DNA of 64,000 nt from Photobacterium malacitanum. Its GTDB lineage: Bacteria > Pseudomonadota > Gammaproteobacteria > Enterobacterales > Vibrionaceae. The stretch lies in assembly GCF_900185615.1 (NCBI RefSeq), contig NZ_FYAK01000005.1, positions 169,213 through 233,212 on the forward strand. The letters run 5' to 3'. Positions 1 to 10,212 of the stretch are shown here, one piece after another. Within the stretch, counting starts at the first letter, position 1, and every line of letters begins with the position of its first letter. The translations under genes were made by a program, and so were the position numbers. The notes beneath the pieces are model-generated. The model ran no database searches. It was not told where the DNA came from and saw nothing but the letters and a program-made list of their open reading frames with translations.

Positions 1-599
<599 letters not shown>

Positions 600-607
600 T
601 TAGCTCT

Positions 608-862
608 CTATAACGACATTAATTTTTTATCACGCGCCCACTCTTCAGGCGTGTATGTTTTAATACTTAACGCGTGAATGTCGTTTGCAGCAATACGATC
701 CATTAATGGACCATAAATTGTTTGTTGTTTCTTAACGCGGCTCATGCCGTCAAATAATGTACCCACAGCAATCACTTGGTAGTGGCTACCTTCGCCTGTA
801 ACGATGACTTCATCGACATCTAAAGCGGCTTCTAGAATTTGTTTAATCTCAGAGATTTCCAC
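608..862 (-). CDS. ibaG: BolA-family protein IbaG
   Basis: An 84-residue BolA-like protein, the same length as E. coli IbaG (YrbA). BolA proteins partner monothiol glutaredoxins in handling Fe-S clusters; IbaG is linked to acid stress and, in Vibrio, to envelope integrity. The block [21 protein letters not shown] and the C-terminal [10 protein letters not shown] are family signatures. The start is GTG at 862, with an AGAGGA ribosome site six bases upstream. It sits between mlaB and murA, eight bases before murA, so it probably belongs to the mla transcript. Confidence 0.93.
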   Translation of the reverse strand: MEISEIKQILEAALDVDEVIVTGEGSHYQVIAVGTLFDGMSRVKKQQTIYGPLMDRIAANDIHALSIKTYTPEEWARDKKLMSL

Positions 863-881
863 GAGCTATCCTCTCTACAAC

Positions 882-1193
882 TTACTCCATGCAAGCTGTT
901 AACATTGATTCGATATGGCTTAAGCGAAACAGCGTCTTAAGCTCTTGAGGGATATTATGTAACATCACGTTACTTCCCGTTTGCTTAAGTTGCTGGCACA
1001 AATGCAGCAACATTACCATGCCAGCCGAGTCTACTCGAGACAAGTCAGCAAGATCGAGTGTTAACTGCTTATTATGTGGCATCCATTGGTTTCTTTGGCG
1101 CCAAAAAGCAGGCACTGTGTCACGATCTAGCGCCCCTGACAAGCGGTATTGCCCATCAGCAATAACTTGCCAACTAATCTGATTAACAGCCAT
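882..1193 (-). CDS. mlaB: STAS-domain protein MlaB of the Mla ABC complex
   Basis: A 103-residue single STAS domain. MlaB is the small cytoplasmic subunit that binds the ATPase MlaF and is needed for a stable, active MlaFEDB complex, which moves phospholipid between the inner membrane and MlaC. The core stretch LTLDLADLSRVDSAGMVMLLHL is the usual STAS strand-helix with the conserved DSAG loop. The gene starts two bases after the mlaC stop, so translation is probably coupled. Overall sequence conservation in this family is low; position in the operon and domain length make the call secure. Confidence 0.9.
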   Translation of the reverse strand: MAVNQISWQVIADGQYRLSGALDRDTVPAFWRQRNQWMPHNKQLTLDLADLSRVDSAGMVMLLHLCQQLKQTGSNVMLHNIPQELKTLFRLSHIESMLTACME

Positions 1194-1195
1194 GA

Positions 1196-1831
1196 TTAGT
1201 TGTTCTCAATCTGAATCGGTTTCGCTGCCAAATCACGTAAACTTTGTGTCACCGCATCAATACCTTTGGTGCGTAATTGACCACTCCATTCACTTTGCTT
1301 CGTTGAAAGCATACTGACACCTTCAGCTACCATGTCAAATCCCTGCCATTCTTTAGTTTTTTTATTCAAACGTAATTTGAAATCAAGACGAATAGGCGGA
1401 CGTTGCGGATCAATAATATCCACTCGAACCGAAATAATACTGCGATCAGCAGGCACAGGTTTAGGTGATTCTAACTCGATTTTTTGATCAGTATATTGAG
1501 TAAGCACTTGTGCATAAGATGCCACTAAGTAATCAGTGAAAGCCGCAGTAAAGGCATCACGTTGCTCAGCAGTTGTATTACGTAAATTAGCCCCTAAGAC
1601 TTTGTATGCGGCATAACGGGTATTAATATAAGGCAATAATTCTTGCTTAACGATCACTCGAAGTTCTTCAGGATTAGCTTGAATTTTTTTCTGTTCTGCT
1701 TTTAAAGTACCAAACAAATGTGCTGATACTTTATCCATCATTTGATAAGGATTAGTCTGATCAATGGTTGCAGCTTGTGCCAACATCGGAACAGCAAGCA
1801 AACACAGCATTAAGCCACGTATAAGTTTCAT
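1196..1831 (-). CDS. mlaC: Periplasmic phospholipid-binding protein MlaC
   Basis: A 211-residue secreted protein. MlaC shuttles phospholipid across the periplasm between the outer-membrane MlaA-porin complex and the inner-membrane MlaFEDB complex. A signal peptide of about 20 residues is visible (MKLIRGLMLCLLAVPMLAQA, cleavage after AQA). The remainder is the Tol-Tol-Ttg2 domain, with the AYKVLGANLRNTTAEQRDAF region and the WQGFDMVAEGVS block. I chose the ATG at 1831 because AGGAG lies seven bases upstream; an in-frame ATG at 1846 would add five residues before the signal peptide and overlap the mlaD stop. Confidence 0.94.
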   Translation of the reverse strand: MKLIRGLMLCLLAVPMLAQAATIDQTNPYQMMDKVSAHLFGTLKAEQKKIQANPEELRVIVKQELLPYINTRYAAYKVLGANLRNTTAEQRDAFTAAFTDYLVASYAQVLTQYTDQKIELESPKPVPADRSIISVRVDIIDPQRPPIRLDFKLRLNKKTKEWQGFDMVAEGVSMLSTKQSEWSGQLRTKGIDAVTQSLRDLAAKPIQIENN

Positions 1832-1845
1832 GGTGGTTCTCCTCA

Positions 1846-2322
1846 TTATTTCTTATCACCGCCAAGGCTGTACAGCACTTGACCAATCATATCTTCTAAT
1901 ACTAATGCAGATTTAGTGTCTTCAATTAAATCTCCGTTATGTAGCATTTCAGTATCGCTATCAATAAATCCAGGACGAATACCTAAGTACTGCTCACCCA
2001 ATAAGCCAGAGGTTAAAATCGATGCTGAACTGGTTTCAGGAAAATAACCAAACTTTTTATTGATAGCTAAGGTCACAATCGGTACATAAGTCTGTTTATC
2101 TAACGTAATCGACGTCACTTCACCGACGTTAACTCCGCCCACCTTGACTGGAGAACGTACTTTTAAGCCACCAATATTGTCAAAGTGCGCCTTTAGGGTA
2201 TAAGTTTCTGTACTACCAAAACTTTGAACATTAGCGACTTTAAACGCCAATACTAATAAAGCACTGATGCCGGCCAGCATAAATACACCAACCCACAATT
2301 CTAATCGTCTATTTTGTTGCAT
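1846..2322 (-). CDS. mlaD: MCE-domain membrane protein MlaD
   Basis: A 158-residue inner-membrane protein with one N-terminal membrane helix (about residues 8-27, LWVGVFMLAGISALLVLAFK) and one MCE domain. MlaD forms a hexameric ring in the periplasm that holds lipid and hands it between MlaE and MlaC. MCE hallmarks are HFDNIGGLKVRSPVKVGGVNVGEV and the later TSGLLGEQYLGIRPG. Length is normal for gammaproteobacterial MlaD. It lies between mlaE and mlaC in the standard order. Confidence 0.95.
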   Translation of the reverse strand: MQQNRRLELWVGVFMLAGISALLVLAFKVANVQSFGSTETYTLKAHFDNIGGLKVRSPVKVGGVNVGEVTSITLDKQTYVPIVTLAINKKFGYFPETSSASILTSGLLGEQYLGIRPGFIDSDTEMLHNGDLIEDTKSALVLEDMIGQVLYSLGGDKK

Positions 2323-2376
2323 TATCTTTATCCATCTAATTTTATGCCGTCGTTATAGATGCGGCTAAGTGAATGT

Positions 2377-3159
2377 TTAGCTACCAAACATTAGTGCAGT
2401 TAACACAAAATCAAGTCCTAATACCGCTAATGATGAATTAACCACGGTACGGGTTGTCGCACGACTGATCCCCTCAGAGGTTGGTACAGCATCATAGCCA
2501 TTAAAGACAGCAATCCATGTTATTACGATAGCAAATACCACCGATTTGATAATGCTATTACCAATATCAGTACTGAAATCAACCGATGATTGCATCACCG
2601 ACCAAAAACTGCCGTAATCGATCCCTTTCCAATCAACACCGACTAATTGTGCGCCCCAAAGTCCAATTAAAGAGAACATCAGCGCTAACAATGGCATTGA
2701 AATAACCCCAGCCCAAAAACGAGGGGCAATCACACGCCGCAGCGGATCAACCGCCATCATTTCCATACTTGATAATTGCTCGGTAGTTTTCATTAAGCCA
2801 ATTTCAGCGGTTAATGCAGAGCCTGCACGTCCGGCAAATAATAGTGCCGTCACCACCGGCCCCAATTCACGCAATAACGATAATGCCACCATTTGACCAA
2901 GGCTGGTTTCAGCACCGTAACCGGCTAATACCAGATAACCTTGCAGGCTCAATACCATACCGATAAATAATCCCGACACTAAAATAATCGCCATTGATAA
3001 CACGCCAACTGAATACAGTTGTCTGATCAATAATGGCAACATTTTTATCGGTTGTGGCTTACATACTAGTGCGCCGTATAACATCAAACTTGCACGGCCG
3101 CAGGCTTGACACTTTTCGATAGTCGCTCGTCCCAATTGGGAAATCGCATCAATTATCAT
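2377..3159 (-). CDS. mlaE: Phospholipid ABC transporter permease MlaE
   Basis: Integral membrane permease subunit of the Mla complex. With the ATG at 3159 the protein is 260 residues, the same as E. coli MlaE, and near-identical blocks are seen: [43 protein letters not shown] and [17 protein letters not shown] (the coupling region contacting MlaF). An upstream in-frame ATG at 3189 would add ten residues not seen in the family, so I prefer 3159; a GAG lies seven bases before it. Several long hydrophobic helices follow. The gene is 64 bases downstream of mlaF. Confidence 0.94.
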   Translation of the reverse strand: MIIDAISQLGRATIEKCQACGRASLMLYGALVCKPQPIKMLPLLIRQLYSVGVLSMAIILVSGLFIGMVLSLQGYLVLAGYGAETSLGQMVALSLLRELGPVVTALLFAGRAGSALTAEIGLMKTTEQLSSMEMMAVDPLRRVIAPRFWAGVISMPLLALMFSLIGLWGAQLVGVDWKGIDYGSFWSVMQSSVDFSTDIGNSIIKSVVFAIVITWIAVFNGYDAVPTSEGISRATTRTVVNSSLAVLGLDFVLTALMFGS

Positions 3160-3223
3160 TTTTTGCTCATATTCTCTGTTGTCATGCACCGCGACCCTAA
3201 TGCCAATCAGTGCGCTACATTAA

Positions 3224-4024
3224 TTAACCGAATAAATCATCACCTAACGGCTGCGCTGGGAATTGAAATGGTACCGGACCATCTGCATCGCCATCTAAAA
3301 ATTGACGTACTTGAGGGTTGGTATCTGCGCGCAATTGATCTGGCGTACCACTACCAATAATCTTACCGCCAGAGAGGATATAGACATGATCTGCAATACT
3401 CATCACTTCAGGCACATCATGCGATACGATCACTGAGGTAATATTTAACGCCTGATTAAGATCACGAATTAATTTTACCAGCACGCCCATTGTGATTGGG
3501 TCTTGGCCAACAAAAGGTTCGTCATACATCATTAAATCAGGATCAAGCGCAATCGCACGTGCCAATGCAGCTCGCCGTGCCATACCACCCGATAACTCAT
3601 TGGGCATCAATTGTGCAGCACCGCGTAAGCCAACCGCCTCTAATTTTAGTAGCACTAAAGTTCGCAATAAATCTTCAGGTAACTGAGTATGTTCTCGTAA
3701 CGGAAATGCGACATTATCGAACACCGTCATATCAGTAAATAATGCTCCAGATTGAAATAACATACTCATGCGCTTACGAGCTTGATAAAGTTCGCTGCGA
3801 CGCAAGGTCGGAATATTCCATTGATCAAACCACACTTCACCATTGTCGGGCGCTATCTGGCCACCGATTAAGCGCAATAAGGTCGTTTTACCGATACCTG
3901 ACGGTCCCATGATCGCGGTGACTTTTCCACGTGGAATATCAAGGCTAATATCATCAAAAATAAACCGCTCACCACGCGTGAAGGTCATATTTTTAATCGA
4001 AACAAGTACATCATCATTGAGCAT
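3224..4024 (-). CDS. mlaF: Phospholipid ABC transporter ATPase MlaF
   Basis: Cytoplasmic ATP-binding subunit (266 residues) that powers the Mla complex. Walker A is GPSGIGKTT (residues 40-48), the signature LSGGMARRAALARAIA is near residue 145 and Walker B with catalytic Glu is LMMYDEPFVGQDP. The C-terminal extension after the H-loop (VIVSHDVPEV) is long, as in MlaF, where it wraps the neighbouring subunit. It is the first gene of mlaFEDCB-ibaG-murA, so the promoter for that unit should lie in 4025-4552. Confidence 0.96.
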   Translation of the reverse strand: MLNDDVLVSIKNMTFTRGERFIFDDISLDIPRGKVTAIMGPSGIGKTTLLRLIGGQIAPDNGEVWFDQWNIPTLRRSELYQARKRMSMLFQSGALFTDMTVFDNVAFPLREHTQLPEDLLRTLVLLKLEAVGLRGAAQLMPNELSGGMARRAALARAIALDPDLMMYDEPFVGQDPITMGVLVKLIRDLNQALNITSVIVSHDVPEVMSIADHVYILSGGKIIGSGTPDQLRADTNPQVRQFLDGDADGPVPFQFPAQPLGDDLFG

Positions 4025-4552
4025 TATATTTAGGTTACCTCTCGCTAACTAGCTTGCATAAGCGATGAATATTGATGTTATTTGACACAATAGCGCTGTA
4101 AGCCACTTGATAATAAATAACTTAAAAATAATCAGTGTATATCATAAAAAAGAGCGCTGATAATAGGAGGAATTAGCAGCCAACTCAACCTAAGCGAGGT
4201 TTTATCGCACTTAAATAGCGAATTTTTATTAAAAATAATACATTTGCGACAAAAGCGACATTAACTGGACAAATTCAACCGAAAACCAATTAAACCGATG
4301 CTAACCACACACAATAAAACATCGTTTTAAAAGTATAAACAACCACGGCCTAATTTGCAGCCTTAATCCGCTTTAATTCAGTTGCTGTTAATCAAGCCCG
4401 TCGTCATAAAACCGTTTCAAGATGATAATTAGTATTGGCTTATGCTTCCCTTTTGCATGAGTTAACGTCAAAATTAGCAACTCAAATTGGAAATCTCTCA
4501 TCAATTGATTGAAATTCACTATTTTAGCGAGTCATACTGAAAAGGAATTAAC
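4025..4552. other. Divergent intergenic region mlaF / yrbG
   Basis: This 528-base gap separates the leftward mla operon from the rightward yrbG-kdsD-lpt operon and must carry promoters for both. It is AT-rich. I see a good TTGACA at 4082-4087 on the plus strand, but the nearest GATAAT (4109-4114) is 21 bases away, which is too far for a normal sigma-70 spacing. I see no tRNA, strong hairpin, terminator or plausible small gene. An AGGAGG at about 4165 is not followed by a usable start codon. Confidence 0.5.
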
Positions 4553-5512
4553 ATGCTAGAAGCCATTGTGTTGCTCTGTGTCGGGTTAGCTTTACTGGTG
4601 TGGAGTGCCGATAGATTAGTATATGGCGCGGCCGCATTAGCGAAAAATTTTGGGGTCGCACCACTGGTTATCGGTATGACTATTCTTGCCATGGGCTCCT
4701 CAGCACCAGAAATGATGGTGTCGGCGACAGCAGCACTTGCTGATAAAACTGATACTGCCGTTGGTAATGTATTAGGGTCAAACATTGCTAATATTGCACT
4801 AATTCTTGGTATTACAGCCATCATCAAACCCTTAAGCATTAGTTCGACCATTATTCGCCGTGAATTGCCGATCATGCTTGGAGTGACGGTTATTGCTGGG
4901 GCTATTTTATGGGATAACTATTTAAGCCGTAATGAAGGGATTATTCTTGCGGTACTGTTTGGCATTTTCTTAATCGTGATGATGAAAATAAGCCGTAATA
5001 GCACCAGTGATCCTTTAATTGAAGAGCAACAAGCAGAGATTCCAACAGGCGTGAGTAACACCAAAGCGATTATTTGGGTTTTGATTGGCTTAGGGATTTT
5101 ATTATACTCATCAGACATGGTGGTAGGCTCTGCGGTTACTATCGCTAAATACTTTGGAATGAGTGATTTAGTGATTGGTTTAACCATTATTGCCGTAGGT
5201 ACCAGTCTACCTGAACTGGCAGCATCAGTAGCGAGCGTCTTTAAAGGCGAAGATGATATGGCTGTGGGTAATATCATTGGCTCTAATATTTTTAATATAT
5301 TAGCGGTCATGGGTATTCCTGGATTACTCAATCCATCCGCATTAAGCCCATTAGCGATGGATCGTGACTTTTATGTTATGTTGGCAATTTCAATTCTATT
5401 ACTGGTAATGGCTCTCGGTAAACGCCGCCAAATTAATCGAGTTGAAGGCGGTATCTTGGTCATTTGTTTTGTCGCTTATCAAGCTTTCTTATTTCTAAAT
5501 GTTGCCGCATAA
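4553..5512 (+). CDS. yrbG: Calcium/sodium antiporter family protein YrbG
   Basis: A 319-residue inner-membrane cation/Ca2+ exchanger (CaCA family, YrbG type) that probably swaps Na+ or H+ for Ca2+. The protein is an internal duplication: the first repeat carries GSSAPEMMVSATAAL and GNVLGSNIANIALILG, the second GTSLPELAASVASV and GNIIGSNIFNILAVMG, which are the two alpha-repeats lining the ion site. About ten hydrophobic helices are visible. The start ATG is preceded by AAGGAATTAAC. It heads the plus-strand operon, 15 bases before kdsD, as in E. coli. Confidence 0.92.
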   Translation: MLEAIVLLCVGLALLVWSADRLVYGAAALAKNFGVAPLVIGMTILAMGSSAPEMMVSATAALADKTDTAVGNVLGSNIANIALILGITAIIKPLSISSTIIRRELPIMLGVTVIAGAILWDNYLSRNEGIILAVLFGIFLIVMMKISRNSTSDPLIEEQQAEIPTGVSNTKAIIWVLIGLGILLYSSDMVVGSAVTIAKYFGMSDLVIGLTIIAVGTSLPELAASVASVFKGEDDMAVGNIIGSNIFNILAVMGIPGLLNPSALSPLAMDRDFYVMLAISILLLVMALGKRRQINRVEGGILVICFVAYQAFLFLNVAA

Positions 5513-5527
5513 CAGGAGCACTCACTG

Positions 5528-6499
5528 ATGTCTGGTCAATTCGATTTTTGCAGCCATGGTAAAAAAGTACTTGATACTGAGTTACAAGCCCTTGAAAAAA
5601 TTCGTCATTACATTGATAACAGCTTTACTCTTGCGTGTGAATTAATCCTCCATTGCCAAGGTAAAGTGATCGTTATGGGAATGGGAAAATCAGGTCATAT
5701 TGGACGTAAAATAGCAGCAACATTGGCCAGTACAGGAACGCCAGCTTTCTTTGTTCACCCCGGTGAAGCTAGCCACGGCGACCTTGGTATGATCAAAAAA
5801 AGTGATGTTGTAATTGCGATTTCAAACTCAGGTGAAGCGACGGAAATTCTCGCATTACTGCCGGTCATTAAACGCCTTGGCATTGCGATGATCAGCATGA
5901 CGGGTCAACCTGAGTCTAGCATGGCTAAAATGGCACAAGTGAACCTTCAAGTAACCGTCGATAAAGAAGCTTGTCCGTTAAATCTGGCGCCAACCTCAAG
6001 CACCACAGCCACCCTTGTCATGGGAGATGCGGTTGCGATTGCAGTGATGGAAGCTCGCGGATTTACTGCTGATGATTTTGCGCTGTCTCATCCAGGTGGT
6101 GCGTTAGGTCGCAAATTATTACTTCGCATTGCTGATGTAATGCACAGCGGTGAGTTACTGCCTATGATTGAAGAACATGCCAGTATTAAAGATGCGCTGT
6201 TAGAAATATCGCACAAAGGCCTAGGAATGACAGCAATTGTTGATCATAACCAACAATTACGTGGTATTTTTACTGATGGTGATTTACGACGCTTATTGGA
6301 TAATCATATTGATATTCATAACACCAGTATTGGCGAAGTCATGTCAAGCAACCCACAAACAATTTCACCACAACTATTAGCCGCAGAAGGGCTAAAATTA
6401 ATGGAAGATAACAAGATTAATGGCTTATTGGTGACCGAAAACAACCAATTAGTCGGGGCGCTCAATATGCACGATTTGCTTAAAGCCGGTGTCATGTAA
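5528..6499 (+). CDS. kdsD: D-arabinose 5-phosphate isomerase
   Basis: Converts ribulose 5-phosphate to arabinose 5-phosphate, the first step to Kdo for the LPS inner core. The 323 residues hold an N-terminal SIS sugar-isomerase domain (GMGKSGHIGRKIAATLASTGTPAFF, then the ISNSGEATEIL phosphate-binding loop) and two C-terminal CBS domains (about 205-320). AGGAG lies nine bases before the ATG. The usual next gene, kdsC (KDO8P phosphatase), is absent: only 57 bases separate this stop from lptC. Confidence 0.95.
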   Translation: MSGQFDFCSHGKKVLDTELQALEKIRHYIDNSFTLACELILHCQGKVIVMGMGKSGHIGRKIAATLASTGTPAFFVHPGEASHGDLGMIKKSDVVIAISNSGEATEILALLPVIKRLGIAMISMTGQPESSMAKMAQVNLQVTVDKEACPLNLAPTSSTTATLVMGDAVAIAVMEARGFTADDFALSHPGGALGRKLLLRIADVMHSGELLPMIEEHASIKDALLEISHKGLGMTAIVDHNQQLRGIFTDGDLRRLLDNHIDIHNTSIGEVMSSNPQTISPQLLAAEGLKLMEDNKINGLLVTENNQLVGALNMHDLLKAGVM

Positions 6500-6556
6500 C
6501 GCTTTGTATACCCAACAATTATCGGTAACACCTAAAGACAATAAAGGCTTAAGTCT

Positions 6557-7120
6557 ATGACTTTTAAAAAGCTATTCTATGTACTGTTAATGATTATCTG
6601 TGCATGGCTCGGCTACTATCTGCTTGAACAACATTGGCGACAAGATGTTCAAGTCAAACCTAATGACGAAAAACCAATGTTTATTGGTAATAAAGTCAGT
6701 AACACTAGCTTTGATTTAAAAGGCATTCGTCAATATCAAATTGATGCCGACCATCTTGAACATTTCAACGTCAGTGGCATCACAACGTTTACTAAACCCG
6801 TATTGTGGGTGTTTAAACAAGGTCAAAATGCAGAATGGCGAGTAAGCGCTAACACCGCCAAGCTAGAACAAGATAAAATCCTGCATTTACAAGGTAATGT
6901 ACGTATTTTTAATTTATTGCCTGACTCTGATATTCAGGTTATCAAAACCGATAATCTACGCTTAAATTTAGTCAATAAAGATTTTGATACCAAAGATCAT
7001 GTCATTATCAATGGCCCTGTTTTTCAAAATGAAGGCGATGGCATGAAAGGCAATATGAATCGCAATGTGGCTACTCTTCTAAAAAATGTAAAAGGTAGAT
7101 ATGAACCGACTAAAAATTAG
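6557..7120 (+). CDS. lptC: LPS export protein LptC
   Basis: Bitopic inner-membrane protein that takes LPS from the LptBFG transporter and passes it to LptA. The 187 residues start with one membrane helix (about 6-24, LFYVLLMIICAWLGYYLL), followed by the periplasmic jellyroll with SNTSFDLKGIRQYQIDADHLEHF and a repeating beta pattern. The 3' end overlaps lptA by 20 bases in another frame, so translation is probably coupled. AAGG lies nine bases before the ATG. Confidence 0.93.
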   Translation: MTFKKLFYVLLMIICAWLGYYLLEQHWRQDVQVKPNDEKPMFIGNKVSNTSFDLKGIRQYQIDADHLEHFNVSGITTFTKPVLWVFKQGQNAEWRVSANTAKLEQDKILHLQGNVRIFNLLPDSDIQVIKTDNLRLNLVNKDFDTKDHVIINGPVFQNEGDGMKGNMNRNVATLLKNVKGRYEPTKN

Positions 7121-7607
7121 TACTCTACTATGCTTGTTGTGTATCAGTGCACCAACATGGGCGATGAAAAGTGATACTAAACAACCCATTTATATTGATT
7201 CAGACAGTCAACAAGTTGATATGCCGAATAATATTGTCACTTTTATCGGTAATGTTAAGTTACGCCAAGGTACGATTGATATTCGCGCCAATAAAATCGT
7301 TGTCACGCGACCAAACGCAAAATCGCAGCAACAAACCATTATGGCATATGGAAAACCAGCCACATTCCATCAAATAATGGAAGACGGTAAACCACTAGAC
7401 GGTGAAGCGCTTAAAATGCGCTATGAAACCTCGACTGAACGCCTAAAGATGACAGGTAAAGCTGAACTTAATCAAGATGGTAGCAATATTAAAGGTAATA
7501 TTATTACTTACAATATTCGTGACCAACGTTTGGTAGCAGAAAGCGGTAACCAAGAGCGAGTGACCACCGTGATCTTACCAAGTCAATTAAACAATAATAA
7601 GAAATAA
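7101..7607 (+). CDS. lptA: Periplasmic LPS transport protein LptA
   Basis: Periplasmic bridge protein that oligomerises into the beta-jellyroll conduit carrying LPS from LptC to LptD. The 168 residues begin with a signal peptide (STLLCLLCISAPTWA, cleavage near residue 21). The OstA-type domain follows: PIYIDSDSQQVDMPNNIVTFIGNVKLRQGTIDI and the second repeat MTGKAELNQDGSNIKGNIITYN. The length fits the family. It overlaps the end of lptC and lies nine bases before lptB. Confidence 0.94.
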   Translation: MNRLKISTLLCLLCISAPTWAMKSDTKQPIYIDSDSQQVDMPNNIVTFIGNVKLRQGTIDIRANKIVVTRPNAKSQQQTIMAYGKPATFHQIMEDGKPLDGEALKMRYETSTERLKMTGKAELNQDGSNIKGNIITYNIRDQRLVAESGNQERVTTVILPSQLNNNKK

Positions 7608-7616
7608 ACACTATTT

Positions 7617-8342
7617 ATGGCTATTCTAAAAGCTGAACACCTTGCAAAAAGTTACAACGGACGCAAAGTCGTTTCCGATGTCAGCCTTGAGGTAGAATCA
7701 GGGAAAATTGTTGGTTTACTTGGTCCAAATGGTGCTGGTAAAACCACGTCGTTTTATATGATCGTTGGCTTAGTCAGCCGTGATGAAGGTACGATCACCA
7801 TTGATGATGAAGATATTAGTCTCCAGCCGATGCATAACCGTTCACGCATGGGTATTGGTTATCTACCCCAAGAGGCTTCAATTTTTCGTCGTTTAACCGT
7901 CTATGATAATTTAATGGCGGTATTAGAAACACGCAAAGAACTCACTAAAGAAGACCGCCAAGATAAAGCGGAAGAATTATTAGATGAGTTTAATATTCAA
8001 CACATTCGCGATAGTTTAGGGCAAGCATTATCTGGTGGTGAGCGCCGTCGAGTTGAAATTGCACGCGCACTCGCAGCTAATCCTAAGTTTATTTTACTGG
8101 ATGAACCGTTTGCCGGTGTTGACCCTATTTCAGTGATTGATATCAAGAAAATCATTAAACATTTGCGAGATCGTGGATTAGGGGTATTAATTACCGACCA
8201 CAACGTTCGTGAAACACTGGATGTCTGTGAACATGCTTATATTGTAAGCCAAGGACACCTTATTGCTAACGGTACACCAGATCATGTTCTTAACCATGAA
8301 CATGTAAAACGGGTTTATCTTGGTGATCAGTTCCGTCTCTAG
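7617..8342 (+). CDS. lptB: LPS export ABC transporter ATPase LptB
   Basis: Cytoplasmic ATPase (241 residues) that drives LPS extraction by LptFG. Walker A is GPNGAGKTT (residues 36-44), the signature is [19 protein letters not shown] and Walker B is [25 protein letters not shown] is the H-loop of LptB. The sequence is close to E. coli LptB throughout. I see no clear ribosome-binding site in the nine-base gap after lptA, so translation may be coupled to lptA. Confidence 0.97.
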   Translation: MAILKAEHLAKSYNGRKVVSDVSLEVESGKIVGLLGPNGAGKTTSFYMIVGLVSRDEGTITIDDEDISLQPMHNRSRMGIGYLPQEASIFRRLTVYDNLMAVLETRKELTKEDRQDKAEELLDEFNIQHIRDSLGQALSGGERRRVEIARALAANPKFILLDEPFAGVDPISVIDIKKIIKHLRDRGLGVLITDHNVRETLDVCEHAYIVSQGHLIANGTPDHVLNHEHVKRVYLGDQFRL

Positions 8343-8405
8343 CATTCACCATTGGCTATTGATTACAGATAATAACAACAATAACAATAAGGTGTATCAA
8401 CGTTA

Positions 8406-9890
8406 ATGAAAACTTCGCTCCAACTTAAGCTCGGTCAACAGTTAGCAATGACGCCTCAGCTACAACAAGCTATTCGCTTGTTGCAGCTATCTACGTTAGA
8501 ACTTCAGCAAGAAATCCAAGAAGCGCTTGATGGTAACCCTCTTCTAGAGCTCGATGAAACAGTTGATGCAAATGAAGTAAGTACTAACAATGAAACCTCA
8601 ACTGCAGAACTCACCACTAACGACACCAGCGAAAATCTTGATGATATTGAGAGTTTTGATACCGCTGAAGTACTTGAAACCCGTGAGTTGCCAGCAGAGC
8701 TCCCCGTCGATAGTACCTGGGATGACGTTTACAGTGCGGGTACAGGTAGCGCAGGCATTGCTCTTGATGACGACATACCGGTTTACCAAGGGGAAACCAC
8801 TGAGTCATTGCAAGACTACTTAATGTGGCAAGTCCACCTCACTCCATTCAGTGATACCGATCTAGCCATTGCGACCGCTATTATTGATGCTGTGAATGAG
8901 AAAGGGTATCTCAGCTGTAGCACCACCGAAATTTTAGAGAATTTCGAGAATGAAGATCTAGAAATTGAGCTTGATGAAGTCGAAGCGGTTCTAAAACGCG
9001 TACAACAATTTGATCCTCTCGGAGTAGCATCTCGCAATTTACAAGAATGTTTATTGCTACAGCTTGCTACTTATCCTGAGCAGACTCAATGGCTGACAGA
9101 AGCTAAGCTGCTATTGCGCGACCACATTAACTTATTAGGTAATCGTGATTACCGTCAGCTAATGCGTGAAACTAAACTTAAGGAGCCTGAGCTTAAAGCG
9201 GTCATGGAACTGATTCATAGCTTAGATCCTCGCCCTGGTAACCATGTCGTTTCAACTGAAACTGAATACGTTATTCCTGATGTATCAGTCTTTAAAGAAC
9301 AGGGTAAATGGGTCGTTAGCATTAACCCTGATAGTATTCCACGCATCAAAGTTAATCAGCAATATGCCGCATTAAGTAATAACACTCGCAATAGTGCTGA
9401 TGGCCAGTTTATTCGTACCCACCTTCAAGACGCAAAATGGCTGATTAAAAGCCTTGAAAGTCGAAATGAAACCTTATTGAAGGTTGCTCGTTGTATTGTT
9501 GAACAACAACAAGACTTTTTTGAGTTTGGTGAAGAAGCCATGAAACCAATGGTGCTTAACGATATTGCTCTTGCGGTTGAAATGCACGAATCCACCATAT
9601 CCCGAGTCACAACCCAAAAATATATGCATACGCCTCGGGGTATTTTTGAATTGAAATACTTCTTCTCAAGTCATGTCAGTACGGATAATGGCGGTGAATG
9701 TTCATCGACTGCTATTCGCGCACTGGTGAAGAAACTTGTTGCTGCTGAAAATCAGGCTAAACCCCTGAGTGACAGCAAAATTGCGACTTTATTGGCAGAA
9801 CAAGGGATCATGGTAGCAAGGCGAACTATCGCTAAATACCGTGAATCGCTTGGAATTCCGCCATCAAATCAGCGAAAATGTCTGATCTAA
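8406..9890 (+). CDS. rpoN: RNA polymerase sigma-54 factor
   Basis: Sigma-54, the alternative sigma factor needing enhancer-binding ATPases; in vibrios it controls flagella, nitrogen use and other functions. The 494 residues show region I (Gln/Leu-rich [31 protein letters not shown]), an acidic region II (about 50-125), the core-binding region III, a helix-turn-helix and the C-terminal RpoN box [10 protein letters not shown]. Length is normal. AAGGTG lies eleven bases before the ATG. It is followed by hpf, ptsN, rapZ and npr as in E. coli. Confidence 0.97.
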   Translation: MKTSLQLKLGQQLAMTPQLQQAIRLLQLSTLELQQEIQEALDGNPLLELDETVDANEVSTNNETSTAELTTNDTSENLDDIESFDTAEVLETRELPAELPVDSTWDDVYSAGTGSAGIALDDDIPVYQGETTESLQDYLMWQVHLTPFSDTDLAIATAIIDAVNEKGYLSCSTTEILENFENEDLEIELDEVEAVLKRVQQFDPLGVASRNLQECLLLQLATYPEQTQWLTEAKLLLRDHINLLGNRDYRQLMRETKLKEPELKAVMELIHSLDPRPGNHVVSTETEYVIPDVSVFKEQGKWVVSINPDSIPRIKVNQQYAALSNNTRNSADGQFIRTHLQDAKWLIKSLESRNETLLKVARCIVEQQQDFFEFGEEAMKPMVLNDIALAVEMHESTISRVTTQKYMHTPRGIFELKYFFSSHVSTDNGGECSSTAIRALVKKLVAAENQAKPLSDSKIATLLAEQGIMVARRTIAKYRESLGIPPSNQRKCLI

Positions 9891-9922
9891 CTCAGATCAG
9901 CGCCAACAAAAGGAAGACGTCT

Positions 9923-10210
9923 ATGCAAATCAATATTACCGGACACCATGTTGATGTAACCGATTCTTTGCGCGAATATGTCAGTACTAAGTTTGAAAAA
10001 CTAGAGCGCTTTTTCGACAAAATCAATAACGTTCAAGTGATCTTAAATGTCGAAAAGCTGCAACAAATTGCAGAAGCAACATTACATATAAATTCAGGAG
10101 AAATCCACGCTAAAGCTGATTCTGAAAATATGTATGCCGCGATTGACGAATTGACTGATAAACTGGTCCGTCAATTAAACAAACACAAAGATAAACTCAA
10201 TAGTCACTAA
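9923..10210 (+). CDS. hpf: Ribosome hibernation promoting factor (short form)
   Basis: A 95-residue HPF that binds the decoding centre of idle 30S subunits and promotes 100S ribosome dimers in stationary phase. The fold signatures are MQINITGHHVDVTDSLREYV, a KFEKLERFF helix and the basic tail LVRQLNKHKDKL. I chose the ATG at 9923 because AGGA lies eight bases upstream and the N-terminus matches the family; the open frame extends back to 9878, overlapping the rpoN end, but that adds 15 atypical residues. Confidence 0.95.
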   Translation: MQINITGHHVDVTDSLREYVSTKFEKLERFFDKINNVQVILNVEKLQQIAEATLHINSGEIHAKADSENMYAAIDELTDKLVRQLNKHKDKLNSH

Positions 10211-10212
10211 TC

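Noticed and set aside
4082..4114. TTGACA followed by GATAAT as a promoter for yrbG
   Set aside because: The spacing is 21 bases and it lies some 440 bases from the yrbG start.
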